A stretch of 64,000 nucleotides of DNA from a virus: positions 1-64,000 of the IMG/VR virus record IMGVR_UViG_3300028840_002150. The stretch is one strand, 5' to 3'. The notes under the pieces were generated by a model, which made no database searches, was not told where the DNA came from, and worked only from the letters and a program-made list of their open reading frames with translations. A program made the position numbers and the translations under genes. This document shows, piece after piece, positions 1-9,456 of this stretch. Within the stretch, counting starts at the first letter, position 1. Each line of letters opens with the position of its first letter.

Positions 1-485
1 GCTACGCGAACACCACCGGCACGCTGGGCGATTACGGTTCCATCACCGGCTTGACGCAGGCCGATCCCGGCGTGGTTACGTCCGCCGCACACGGGCTATC
101 GTCCGGGGACAAAGTGGTGCTGTCCGCCGTGGTCGGAATGACCGAGGTAAACCACAACGAGTACACCGTAGGCGTAACGACTACCGACACGTTCCAGCTT
201 TTGGCCACGGACACGTCAGGATACACCGCCTACAGCAGTGGCGGTTACTGGGCCAAAAAAGAGAGCGTCGTTATCGCCAATGACGCCACGCTGGATTTCG
301 GCGGGTGCCTGGAATCGCGATACGTGGCCGCTCCCATCGAGCGGTACGGCGAAGAATCCAGCATCAAAAACTGGCTGAATGTCACCACGCTGACAAGCCG
401 GTCCAATGAATTGGAAGTCCGCAACAACTACATCGAGGACGAAAACGCAATCGCCAGACAGTACACCGTAGTTCGCAAGGTATGA
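1..485 (+). CDS. Tail structural protein, 3' part (FCCH-like domain)
   Basis: The frame is open from base 3 and has no stop before base 485, so this is the C-terminal 160 residues of a gene that starts outside the window. The segment with GLTQADPGVVTSAAHGLSSG, then VGMTEVN, then TFQLLATDTSGYTAYSSGGY, matches the small beta-rich domain annotated as ubiquitin-activating E1 FCCH-like in many phage tail proteins. The name reflects fold similarity only and there is no ubiquitin activity. The next gene starts 4 bases after the stop, as in a tail operon. It is a virion component by context and motif; its exact place in the tail is unknown. Confidence 0.7.
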   Translation, partial: YANTTGTLGDYGSITGLTQADPGVVTSAAHGLSSGDKVVLSAVVGMTEVNHNEYTVGVTTTDTFQLLATDTSGYTAYSSGGYWAKKESVVIANDATLDFGGCLESRYVAAPIERYGEESSIKNWLNVTTLTSRSNELEVRNNYIEDENAIARQYTVVRKV

Positions 486-489
486 CGCC

Positions 490-2148
490 GTGGCAGTCAC
501 CTATGAGGGCATGATCTACTATGCCGACGCGGACCCGTTGCAGTTTCGCTACGGGAACCTGGTCATCGGTCCGGGAATTCAACCGGGCGGAGCAACGTTG
601 ACCTACGGTCCCGATGTCAATTACCCAAGCGGCATGGGCGACCTTACGGTCACCTACGGCGGAACGCAAATCACGCTGCCGGATTGCAGGCTCAAAACGT
701 TCTTCGGCAAGCTCGGTGAAGATGGCACGGTAAGCTACATGCTCCGCATCGAGGACCGCCGCTGGCGCTGGCAGTACGGCTACATCGAGGGCACGTACAA
801 CATCCGCGAGGGCAAGGGCAACGTCCGTTTGGTCCGCAAAAAAAACGCCCGTGAATTAGCGGAAATCCTGCTGGACGCCATGAGCGAAACGGGATACGAC
901 ATCGACGCGTTGCCCGATGACGAGTACCCGCTTGCCCAATGGTCCAATAGCCCGGCGTCGTGTTTGCAGCGGTTGGTCGAGGCGTACAGTTGCCGAGTGG
1001 TGTTGGATCCGCTATCGGACAAGGTGATTCTCGTAAAAACCGGCGAAGGCAGCTTGCTGCCATCGGTTGCGGAACTCATCAGCGATTCGATCGACGCGGA
1101 TCCTATGGTGGCCAGCGACCGCATTCAATGGATTGCAGGCCGTTCGCTTTGGAATTTAGACCTTGAGCTGGAAGCGGTCGGGCTGGAAGACGACGGCACG
1201 ATCAAGCCGATCGACGACTTGTCGTATAAGCCGGCGGGCGGGTGGCTGGACACCAACACCCCGCCCGCTTTCGATGAGGTGGACGAAGAGTTTCGCGAAC
1301 TCGCGCAGCAGTCGGTCTACAAAATGTATCGCGTCGCAGTACCCGTGTATTTTGACAGCCTCGGGTTGGACCCAATAGAAGACTTGCGGGACGTGCTGCC
1401 GCTGGAAAGCTTGCAAGTCGTCACAGAAGAATCAGAGGACGACATAGAGCGAAGAGTGCCCGCCTGGGTTTATGGCGATTGGTGGGACCGGGCTCCGTCA
1501 CTGGATGAACCTTTGGAAACCATCGAAACCGCGCACGGAAAAAAGCCTAAGTATGAACGTGGGTTTTCGCTGGATGTTCGCCGCGGCATGGTCACATTTT
1601 CCGAACACGTTTTCCGCATCATCCAGGGCATTGACCCCAGCTCTTCCACAATTCATCCCGGCATCATGTTCCTCCGCACAGCGGTCGGCTATCGGCACGA
1701 AGAGGACGGGGCATGGTCCCGGTTTGTCAAAGAACGCCCCACCGGGTTGCAAGGCGATGCGGAGCCGATCATCCTGCGCCGCGACGACGAAGCGTTGCAC
1801 GTTTGGAAAGAATACAACGGAGGCAACGCCAACGAGCGGTCCAACGCGATCGAAATGGACGCCATTGGGGATTTTTACATCGACCAAGAGTTGCGCAAGC
1901 TGACGCAAAACTCGCCCGCAAGCCGCTTGTACGCGGGATTTATTCCGATGTCGCCGGACGGCGCAATCCAGCAGGTCACCTGGGAAATCACGCCCGAAGG
2001 AAAGTGCTACACCCGCGCCAGTCGCAACACGGAGCACCACCCGCCGGAATTGACCTACCGCGAAAAGCAGGAAAAGCAGCGGTTGAAGGAAATGCTCGAA
2101 CGGGAACAAATGGAGCAGCCCAACGCGGACACGGAGGCGCAGGTATAG
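490..2148 (+). CDS. Tail hub/baseplate-like protein
   Basis: 552 aa, GTG start directly after the preceding tail gene. The first ~90 residues are beta-rich. They are followed by IEDRRWRWQYGYIEGTYNIR, then KNARELAEILLDAMSE and YDIDALP, an arrangement I associate with hub or tail-tip proteins of phages of GC-rich hosts. The C-terminal ~30 residues are Glu/Lys/Gln-rich and probably helical. No enzymatic motif is seen. It probably forms part of the tail-tip or hub complex upstream of the adhesin-like genes. The call rests on neighbourhood and a remembered family pattern. Confidence 0.5.
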   Translation: MAVTYEGMIYYADADPLQFRYGNLVIGPGIQPGGATLTYGPDVNYPSGMGDLTVTYGGTQITLPDCRLKTFFGKLGEDGTVSYMLRIEDRRWRWQYGYIEGTYNIREGKGNVRLVRKKNARELAEILLDAMSETGYDIDALPDDEYPLAQWSNSPASCLQRLVEAYSCRVVLDPLSDKVILVKTGEGSLLPSVAELISDSIDADPMVASDRIQWIAGRSLWNLDLELEAVGLEDDGTIKPIDDLSYKPAGGWLDTNTPPAFDEVDEEFRELAQQSVYKMYRVAVPVYFDSLGLDPIEDLRDVLPLESLQVVTEESEDDIERRVPAWVYGDWWDRAPSLDEPLETIETAHGKKPKYERGFSLDVRRGMVTFSEHVFRIIQGIDPSSSTIHPGIMFLRTAVGYRHEEDGAWSRFVKERPTGLQGDAEPIILRRDDEALHVWKEYNGGNANERSNAIEMDAIGDFYIDQELRKLTQNSPASRLYAGFIPMSPDGAIQQVTWEITPEGKCYTRASRNTEHHPPELTYREKQEKQRLKEMLEREQMEQPNADTEAQV

Positions 2149-2149
2149 T

Positions 2150-3112
2150 ATGGCCTACCAGGAACGCTATCAGGCCGACCGCTGGCCATCCTGGATCAAC
2201 GACAGCAGCGAGACCGCACCGGCGTTCGGGTGCTTCAGTATCGAGCCGCTGTCCGGGGATACGGCCTATGAGTGGACGGGCCGTTCTTTGCTGCTAAAAG
2301 GCAACAAGCCGTCCACCAGCCACGAAGCGCTACAGTTTCTTCCGTGGTTGGCCATCAACGGACCGCTGCCGGTCAAAGCCGGTTACAAGCGAACATGCAC
2401 CCAGGAATACCCGGCACGCGTGCTGGCGCTGATCGACGACGGTATTACCGCCGGGGACCTGTGCGGGCCAAAAGCCGGGCAATGGTACGCCAGCCCAACC
2501 GGCTGCGCGTGGATCTGCCAGGGAGTGGACCCGTCTACTCCGATTGACAGCGCGACCGGCTACCAGGTGCTTTTCGTGAGCCCGGCGGTCGGCCTGACGA
2601 TCTTCGCGCGGACAGCCGAGCTAGACCAATCGGAAAGCTACCCGGCGACATCGGAAACGCTGCTCCCTATCGCGTACATGGACCGCGACGACAACGCCGC
2701 TACCTGGACGCAGCGCAACGCCTACAGCCAGGGAATCTATGCCGGCAGCCCCATGGGATGGTTGCCGCCGGACTGTGACATCGAAGTGGTACCGGATAAG
2801 GGCGGGTTGCGAATAGTTCGCGGACCGACGCAGATGCACGGCGTGGCCCCAAGCCAAATCGGGGCCGCCTCTTGGGACGCGTGCGATTCGCTCACGATGG
2901 GCAGTGGGACGGTGAACGTCTGGCGCAAAGACGGAACGGGCAAGTACGTACCGCAAACTTACCGCGACGGGTCCAACGTCCAAATGATGTTTTACAATTC
3001 GTCGCCGGAAGGTGCGGTCGAAGCGGATACTCTACTCAAAGCCGCGCTTAATCCGGACTTGGATTGGGTTATTGACTTCGAACCGTGCGACGGGGCGTGC
3101 GAGGCATACTAG
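2150..3112 (+). CDS. Virion protein of unknown function
   Basis: 320 aa, starting one base after the preceding stop and therefore cotranscribed and probably coupled. It contains scattered Cys and Trp (GCFSIEPLSG, WICQGVD, PCDGACEAY at the C-terminus) and no transmembrane segment or catalytic motif that I recognise. Its position between the hub-like protein and the 899-aa Cys-rich protein makes a distal tail or baseplate role likely. I do not recognise the family. Confidence 0.5.
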   Translation: MAYQERYQADRWPSWINDSSETAPAFGCFSIEPLSGDTAYEWTGRSLLLKGNKPSTSHEALQFLPWLAINGPLPVKAGYKRTCTQEYPARVLALIDDGITAGDLCGPKAGQWYASPTGCAWICQGVDPSTPIDSATGYQVLFVSPAVGLTIFARTAELDQSESYPATSETLLPIAYMDRDDNAATWTQRNAYSQGIYAGSPMGWLPPDCDIEVVPDKGGLRIVRGPTQMHGVAPSQIGAASWDACDSLTMGSGTVNVWRKDGTGKYVPQTYRDGSNVQMMFYNSSPEGAVEADTLLKAALNPDLDWVIDFEPCDGACEAY

Positions 3113-3124
3113 GGGGCGGAATTC

Positions 3125-5824
3125 GTGGCGTGCAAAAAAGGACAACCCGGCAACCCCTGTTGCGGTACCTGTATTTTGCTGAGCAAAACGTTTGCCGCGG
3201 CCGGGGACGTGGACTCGTTCACTATCTCCGACGCGTCGCACGTTTATTACAACAACGGCAAGCTCGAAATGGACGCGGCCGATCAATCGGCGGTGACCAA
3301 GCTGAACCACGACCAGACTCCGTATCCACCCAGCGCCAAGGTGACCGTCAGCGGAGACGACGGAAGTGTGGCGAGGCTGTGGATCAGCTACGATCCAACC
3401 GAACAATACGGCCTAGCCGCGGAATTGACATTTGAAGCAAACTGCGCCGAACTGCGGATGTACCAACTGGACCCCGGCGGTGAAACGTTGATTGCGGGCC
3501 CGTTCGGTGTGCCCGGAGCGGGCGCGGGTGAATCCGTTCTGCTGCACGCGTGCTACCATCCGGAAGAAGCGGATTTCGTCGTCTACATCAATCGCGCAGC
3601 GGCTGGAGTCGGCTACACGCGATATGTAGAAGTGTCCGGCCATGTGGACCAAACCAAAGCCGCCATGGCCACCGGCAGCGGGCACACGGGCACAGCGACG
3701 TTCGATGACTTCATTTGGGAACGTTTGTATTACGACACGGAATCCGGCGCCTACGGGTACGAAGAAACGGAGCGAACGTGGTGCGAGTCGTGCGCCAGCT
3801 CGCTGTGCAAGTTCTTTCGCTTGTCCTCAGCGGTTTCGTGCGATTGGGAAGGCAACGAGGAAGACTGGTCATGGGATGACGAAAACGGTTGGATGGAAAC
3901 CGAGGCGGCGGATTCGGTAATTTGGGCGCGCACGACGGTCCCCGAAACGGCCGCTTGGTTCGAGGATATGCCGGGCTGGGACAACGACCGCTACTTCCAA
4001 ATTTACGGCGTGTTCCGCGCCAATAGCGGGCAGCGCACGTTTTCCGTGTACTTCAACGCAGACGAGACGCATACCAACTACAACACGCTGCAAATCACCA
4101 TTGGCTACGGCGAAAACGAAGAGTGCGGCAAGCTGCAACTGCTGGACCAAGATGGGTCGGCGGTGTCGCAAGAGCACATCGTCTACGGGTTGAAGTCGGG
4201 TACGTGGGTGGAGTTCGCCATCGCCTACGATGAAGGCTATATCTGGGCGTTGGTCGGAAACGCGGGAACGGGCTCAACGCCTGCGCCAGCGTTTGTCGCC
4301 GGAGGACCGAGACATCGCGTTAGCAACGATCCGGACAACCCGGTCACGTACAACGGTGGCCATGTCGGCATTGGCGTGGACGATGCATCGGGCTACTACT
4401 ATCAGTACGGAATCGAAGAAGCGGGGCTAGTCGAAGTCTCGTCGTTCGATATGTATCAATCGGAGGCGTGTGCGGAGTTTTCAGCCCAATGCGATCAGGT
4501 TAGAGATCCATCCGACGATGACGAAGATGCGCTAGACGGATGGGGTTCGGTGGACACGGACTTGCCGTGCAACTGGACGACAGACGACGGCACCGAGCCG
4601 GAAATCGTCGCGGATGACGGAGCCAGCGGTGTTCTCGATACAGATCAAGTATGGTGCGAAGCTACGGACCCCTGTGTGATTCGCAATCTTGCCCCAGTGC
4701 CAACAGACACCGAGGACGATTACGTTTTAACGGGGTCTATCGAGTGGTATGACACGGACACTTACGAATTTACGGATCTAGTCGATGCGGTAGGGTTTGT
4801 GTTTGGTAGCGACGGGACAGACTATTACGAGCTGCGTGTCACAAACAACCGCTTGACTAATTTGGATCCGGGCGGGCCGCGTACATACGACTTGGAGTTA
4901 ATTCAGGTCGAAGGCGGAGTAGAAACCGTCTTAGAAACGGCAGCACAGTTTCAAGATTTTGGTGTGCCGTCTGCAAGCGTTACGGCGTGGGTGGATTCGT
5001 CAATGCGACTTTGCTGGAACAATGGAACCGTTACGGCAAACATCGGAGCGATGCAAAAACAGACCGCAGGCGACACACTCAGTCGCGGCATTGTGTCTTA
5101 TGGTGGTTTAACAGCCTACGGCAATTATGTAGGATGGGCCGTGCGCACGGTAACGGAGCGGGTTCGACTTGGCCCGTTGGGCGTTTACGGAGGAACCTAC
5201 GACGGATACGACGAAGACAATCCGTGTGCGTTTTGCATGAGTGAATGCGACGATTGCGAGAACAGCCAGTCCCCATCTATTTTGCTGTTGAATTGCGGAA
5301 CCGGCTGGAAGTCGAAACAAACGTACCCGCCGACTGAAGATTGCCCGCTGTGTGCTTCGTTTTTGGACGAAACGGAAATATACCTGCCGTGGTATGATGG
5401 GCCGAACATCTACAACATGCCCGCTGGTTATCGGTTCGGTCCCGCTAGTTGCCGGTGGCAAAAAATTGAAACAAACCCGTTTAGTCGAACCGATTGCACT
5501 GTATGCAACGCGGTTTTAGGTCTGAGCGTGTGTGGCCCCGATGCGCAAGTGTTCTTCCGTAAAAAAGGCGACTTTCCGGCAACATGGCCGCTGGATTCGG
5601 TGATCGGGACAAAGTGGGCGGTTATTCTCATGCTGACGACAGCTAGGAATTCTTTGACTTCGCCTGATCCAGCAAACTATTTTGCTGCGGTGCTCGATGC
5701 AGAATCGACGGATGCCATTGACTGCTTTGCAGAACTGGCCAACATTGAATTAACTTTTCAGCAAAACGGGTCAAGTACGTGTTTAGGTGAAGACGTAACC
5801 GGAATAGCGCTGTCAATTCCATGA
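3125..5824 (+). CDS. Large Cys-rich virion protein, putative tail fibre/adhesin
   Basis: 899 aa, GTG start. The N-terminus is Cys-dense (MACKKGQPGNPCCGTC). Long beta-rich stretches follow, with recurrent patterns such as GPFGVPG/LGPLGVYGG, TFDDFIWE and repeated CxxC/CxxxC groups (CESCASSLCKF, CAFCMSECDDC, CPLCASF). Spacing of the beta segments suggests several concanavalin/LamG-like jelly-roll domains, but I cannot place a known domain with certainty. The stop overlaps the start of the glycan-modifying fusion protein (ATGA, 5821-5824), so the two are translationally coupled. It is a candidate receptor-binding protein and a candidate substrate of the downstream enzymes; both are inference. Confidence 0.6.
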   Translation: MACKKGQPGNPCCGTCILLSKTFAAAGDVDSFTISDASHVYYNNGKLEMDAADQSAVTKLNHDQTPYPPSAKVTVSGDDGSVARLWISYDPTEQYGLAAELTFEANCAELRMYQLDPGGETLIAGPFGVPGAGAGESVLLHACYHPEEADFVVYINRAAAGVGYTRYVEVSGHVDQTKAAMATGSGHTGTATFDDFIWERLYYDTESGAYGYEETERTWCESCASSLCKFFRLSSAVSCDWEGNEEDWSWDDENGWMETEAADSVIWARTTVPETAAWFEDMPGWDNDRYFQIYGVFRANSGQRTFSVYFNADETHTNYNTLQITIGYGENEECGKLQLLDQDGSAVSQEHIVYGLKSGTWVEFAIAYDEGYIWALVGNAGTGSTPAPAFVAGGPRHRVSNDPDNPVTYNGGHVGIGVDDASGYYYQYGIEEAGLVEVSSFDMYQSEACAEFSAQCDQVRDPSDDDEDALDGWGSVDTDLPCNWTTDDGTEPEIVADDGASGVLDTDQVWCEATDPCVIRNLAPVPTDTEDDYVLTGSIEWYDTDTYEFTDLVDAVGFVFGSDGTDYYELRVTNNRLTNLDPGGPRTYDLELIQVEGGVETVLETAAQFQDFGVPSASVTAWVDSSMRLCWNNGTVTANIGAMQKQTAGDTLSRGIVSYGGLTAYGNYVGWAVRTVTERVRLGPLGVYGGTYDGYDEDNPCAFCMSECDDCENSQSPSILLLNCGTGWKSKQTYPPTEDCPLCASFLDETEIYLPWYDGPNIYNMPAGYRFGPASCRWQKIETNPFSRTDCTVCNAVLGLSVCGPDAQVFFRKKGDFPATWPLDSVIGTKWAVILMLTTARNSLTSPDPANYFAAVLDAESTDAIDCFAELANIELTFQQNGSSTCLGEDVTGIALSIP

Positions 5825-8800
5825 AATGCGAATTCGCTCGTTTGGATACACCTGACGAAAATAACAAAAGCATTTGGAAATGCTCGCGATGCCGCTTCGT
5901 GACGCCGGTGCGCCATGCCAAGGCCCCGATCAAGACATGCAAAAGAAAGTCGCGACGCGCGCCCGACCGCCCAACGCCGCATCCGCTAAATGCGGTTCCG
6001 TGCGCGTATCGCGGCTCGATTATAGGCAGAGCGGACTGCGGTTGCTCCGGACGGTATACGGTTTTTCAATGCGGAAACGAAAACGTCGATAAAGCGTGGT
6101 GTATGCCGCACGCGGCGGACAGGCCGATCACGAAAATCGTGACGCCGACGGAAACCGTCAATGTTCGGGCGTCGAATCGTCCCGCAATTTGTGCCATGTG
6201 CTTGCACCGGCCAGAAAGGATACCCATGGATTTATCCAAAGTCACCCTGGCATGTATCGACTGCGTGGATCCGCGACTGGGGGCGGCGGCGCTTATCAAG
6301 TCGGTTGAGCGTCTGCCGTTCGCGCACGTCATGCTGTTCAGCCACGCCTGCCCGCAGAACCTGCCCGAGGCTTTCCGCTTCGTCCCCATCGACCGCATGC
6401 GAGACGTGGACAGCTACAACCGCTTCGTGCTCCGCCAATTGCACAAGCACGTCCAGACGGATTACGTCTTGACGATCCAGACCGACGGGTACGTAATTCA
6501 CCCGGAGCTGTGGGACCAGGATTGGCTGGGGTTCGACTACATCGGTTCGCCTTGGAAACCCGGCGCTCGCTACGCGCAGAAATCCCGCAACGGCAACAGC
6601 GGTATCTGCCTGCGGTCCAAGCGAATACTGGAACGAACCGCGCAGCTTGCGACCGACGAAGCACTTCAAAAGCATCGGGACCAGTGGCGGCGAATTCTGG
6701 ACGACGTATTCACCTGCTACGACTTGCACGACCAGCTAGTAGCGGAAGGGTTCCGCTTCGCCCCGGCATCAGTGGCCGGACGGTTCGGGTTCGAGCGGTC
6801 TACTCCCGAGGCTCATGATGCGGACATGGCGTTCGGGTTTCACGGCCGTCGCACGGTAAAAACCAAAGCGTACTGCAACGCAATCCATCCGACTCGCAAC
6901 CCGTCTGTGCAACCTAATTCCGCCTCGCCGTACCGCAACCCGAACGTCAAGTACAAGCTGCCGGAGCGCGGGCTGATTTCCCCGGCAAATCAGAAAATCA
7001 TCCAGTTGGACGTGACCAACGCCTGCCCCAAGCGGTGCTCCAACTGTACCCGCTTCGTGATGCACAACCGCAAGCCCTACGTGATGGACCGCCCGACGTT
7101 TGAAAAAGCGCTAGAGTCGATGGAGGGCTTCGGCGGAATGCTTGGCGTGATGGGCGGCGAGCCGACAATCCACCCGGACTTCGAGTGGATCACCCGGCAC
7201 TTCCGCGCCAACTGGGACGCGGGGCGGTTGTATCCGCACGGCCGCGACCCTATCGCGGATTTCGGCCAGCACCGCACGCAACACCTTGGCAGCCTGCATC
7301 ACCGCCGCGGACTCTGGACATCGCTCGGTAAGCGGTATTATGACCACTATGAACTGATCCAGGAAACCTACGGCTACCAGTGTATTAATGACCATTCCCA
7401 TCCGGGGCTACATCAGGCGTTGCTGGTTTCCTGGAAGGACCTCGGGTTGACCCGCGAGCAATTCGAGGAGAAGCGGGACCGCTGCTGGGTGCAGCGGCTT
7501 TGGTCCGCTTCGATCACCCCGCACGGCGCGTACTTCTGCGAAGTGGCCGGCGCGATTGACAACCTGTTCTACCAGGGCAAGCACGCGTGGCCGGTCGAGA
7601 AGAATTGGTGGAAACGGGAGCAAGCGGACTTTGGCGAACAGCTTAAACTCTGCGACCATTGTTCGGCCTGCCTCGACGTGCCCCGCCGCCCGGCAACCGA
7701 CGAAACGGAGGACGTGAGCCCGTCCAACCATCAGCGGTTGGTGCAACTACAAAGCCCCGCCATTCGCAAGCAGAAGGTAGCCGTATTCGCCCCGGAAGTC
7801 TACGATCCGGCCAAGCACAAGTGCGACGCCAACCCGGAATGGTACATGGAGCAGCCATCGGGCCGGATCGAAAACGAAAAACGCATCGAGCCGACGAACC
7901 GCTCCATCTATCCGCGCCAACTGGATGGCCTAACTGTCTGTGTCGGCTACGCCGAAGCGTTGGCGAAAACCCTGCCCCACAACCGGCCGCTATGCTCCGA
8001 GTACGTGGTGGTGACGACCAGCCGGGACGCGGAAACTCAACAGGTCGCCCGCGACAACGGAGCCACGCTGGTTGTATCGGACCGCTGCTACGATGGCGGG
8101 GCTGGATTCAATAAGGGCCGACTGTTGAACGACGGCTTGGCGAAGCTAGACGCCAAGGACTGGCTGATCCTGCACGACGCGGACGTACTGCTACCGCCGA
8201 GCTTGTGGGGCTGGATGAGCGGCCATGTGCTCAACCCCGGCTGCCTGTACTGGACGCACCGATCGCACGCGGAAACGGAGGAACACGTCCGGGCGATTCG
8301 CGCCGACTGGTCCTACGTGCAAAAACTCCGCCATCACTACGAGGGCGGCGACAAGGCCCCCTGGGGATTCTTCCATTTGGTCAACGTCCGCGCCCAAGCC
8401 TTGCGGAAGCAACCCTACATGCACGAGGGCTTCCCTGCGGCATGTTCCGTCGATGTCAACTTCCTAATGCGGTGGCCGGAAGCCAAACAAATCTGCATTC
8501 ACCGGGCCGACAAGTCGATGGACGCGGTGCATGTCTACCACGGCGAACCCGCCAAAAACTGGTGCGGAGTGGACCCCGAGCTACGCAAGCGGGTCTGGAA
8601 AGTGCTGTCCGTCACATTCGGCAACGACCCCTGGTTGCGGCGGCCCATCGAGCTGCCCTGCCATGTCAAAATGATGAACGTCCGCACAGGCGAAGAAATT
8701 ACCCGCGCCGTTCGCACCGAGGCCGATAAGCCGGTCATACGGCGGCGAAGCGGCATCACGGAGTTCGGTTGGCCCGGTTACGGGTTCTGGGCTCAAGACG

Positions 8801-8886
8801 GCCGCCAGGTAGCCCTATGGAACCACCGCCCCTGCGAGCGCACCCAATTCGATTTGTATTCCATTCCCGAACTGCCAAAGGATTAG
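5821..8886 (+). CDS. Zinc-ribbon / DUF5672 / radical SAM / glycosyltransferase fusion
   Basis: 1021 aa. Residues 1-~130 are Cys-rich (CSRC, CAYRG, CGCSG, CAMC), like zinc-binding N-termini seen on planctomycete glycosyltransferases. Residues ~136-330 match DUF5672 (LACIDCVDPR, YNRFVLRQL, TIQTDGYVIHPELW, FDYIGSPW), a GT-A-like fold. Residues ~395-620 are a radical SAM domain with CPKRCSNC (Cys402, 406, 409 as CxxxCxxC) and MGGEPTIHPDF. Residues ~700-900 resemble a GT-A galactosyltransferase-type domain (FNKGRLLNDGL, ILHDADVLLPPSLW, DVNFLMRWPEA). It would both transfer sugar and carry out radical chemistry on a sugar or peptide. An internal ATG at 6226 with AAAGGA upstream could give a product lacking the zinc region. 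It is coupled to the upstream adhesin-like gene, and the methyltransferase and sulfotransferase follow. Domain calls are firm; substrates are unknown. Confidence 0.85.
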   Translation: MKCEFARLDTPDENNKSIWKCSRCRFVTPVRHAKAPIKTCKRKSRRAPDRPTPHPLNAVPCAYRGSIIGRADCGCSGRYTVFQCGNENVDKAWCMPHAADRPITKIVTPTETVNVRASNRPAICAMCLHRPERIPMDLSKVTLACIDCVDPRLGAAALIKSVERLPFAHVMLFSHACPQNLPEAFRFVPIDRMRDVDSYNRFVLRQLHKHVQTDYVLTIQTDGYVIHPELWDQDWLGFDYIGSPWKPGARYAQKSRNGNSGICLRSKRILERTAQLATDEALQKHRDQWRRILDDVFTCYDLHDQLVAEGFRFAPASVAGRFGFERSTPEAHDADMAFGFHGRRTVKTKAYCNAIHPTRNPSVQPNSASPYRNPNVKYKLPERGLISPANQKIIQLDVTNACPKRCSNCTRFVMHNRKPYVMDRPTFEKALESMEGFGGMLGVMGGEPTIHPDFEWITRHFRANWDAGRLYPHGRDPIADFGQHRTQHLGSLHHRRGLWTSLGKRYYDHYELIQETYGYQCINDHSHPGLHQALLVSWKDLGLTREQFEEKRDRCWVQRLWSASITPHGAYFCEVAGAIDNLFYQGKHAWPVEKNWWKREQADFGEQLKLCDHCSACLDVPRRPATDETEDVSPSNHQRLVQLQSPAIRKQKVAVFAPEVYDPAKHKCDANPEWYMEQPSGRIENEKRIEPTNRSIYPRQLDGLTVCVGYAEALAKTLPHNRPLCSEYVVVTTSRDAETQQVARDNGATLVVSDRCYDGGAGFNKGRLLNDGLAKLDAKDWLILHDADVLLPPSLWGWMSGHVLNPGCLYWTHRSHAETEEHVRAIRADWSYVQKLRHHYEGGDKAPWGFFHLVNVRAQALRKQPYMHEGFPAACSVDVNFLMRWPEAKQICIHRADKSMDAVHVYHGEPAKNWCGVDPELRKRVWKVLSVTFGNDPWLRRPIELPCHVKMMNVRTGEEITRAVRTEADKPVIRRRSGITEFGWPGYGFWAQDGRQVALWNHRPCERTQFDLYSIPELPKD

Positions 8887-8892
8887 ACGACC

Positions 8893-9456
8893 ATGGTCAA
8901 CCCGATTCCTCCGCCGCCCGTCAGCGTTCAGCAAGCCATCGGTTTCGCCTATCCGCGATTCAGCGGACCGGGATTGATGTTCGACGACGAATTCGAGCAG
9001 CTTCGACGTCTCATTCCGCGCCACGGTACCTACCTGGAATTCGGTTGCTGGACCGGGACAACCGTCATGCGTCTGATGGAAGCGCGAGACGACATTGAGG
9101 CTACCTCGGTGGACATCTTTTATGACTGGCGGCAGGCCGTTTCGTATCTGGTGAACCGCTCACACCACCTTAAGCACCGGCTATGGTGGGGCGAGACCCG
9201 AACGTATCACGCGCAATGTGCGCACCACATCTACGACGTGGTGATGGTGGATGCAGACCACCGTGAAGAAGCCGCCTACCGAGACCTAGGCTACGCGTTC
9301 GATCTGGTTAAGCCGGGCGGAATTGTGCTGATCCACGATTACGGCAGCGACTACCACCGCGGCGTAACCAACGCGGCAAACAAGTACGCGGAAGACAACG
9401 GGCTGCAAGTCAAGCGGTTGGTTCGCACCCTCGCGCAGGTCGGAGTTTCGTTATGA
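8893..9456 (+). CDS. Class I SAM-dependent methyltransferase
   Basis: 187 aa. Motif I is YLEFGCWTGTT (about residues 47-57). It is followed by an acidic strand end ATSVDIFYDW, the core DVVMVDADH and the late motif LVKPGGIVLIHDYGSDY, typical of the Methyltransf_24 type often found in glycan and natural-product clusters. It starts 6 bases after the glycosyltransferase fusion and overlaps the sulfotransferase by four bases (ATGA). The likely acceptor is a sugar or a glycosylated protein, by neighbourhood. It lacks the DPPY-type motif of DNA methyltransferases, so it is not a DNA modifier. Confidence 0.8.
   Translation: MVNPIPPPPVSVQQAIGFAYPRFSGPGLMFDDEFEQLRRLIPRHGTYLEFGCWTGTTVMRLMEARDDIEATSVDIFYDWRQAVSYLVNRSHHLKHRLWWGETRTYHAQCAHHIYDVVMVDADHREEAAYRDLGYAFDLVKPGGIVLIHDYGSDYHRGVTNAANKYAEDNGLQVKRLVRTLAQVGVSL

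Noticed and set aside
4495-4512. Further TAGAGATCC promoter inside the 899-aa gene
   Set aside because: The 17-base upstream position reads TTTTCA rather than TTGC, and it lies inside a continuous gene; a chance match.
1-5824. Diversity-generating retroelement in the tail genes
   Set aside because: No reverse transcriptase and no template/variable repeat pair is visible in the window.
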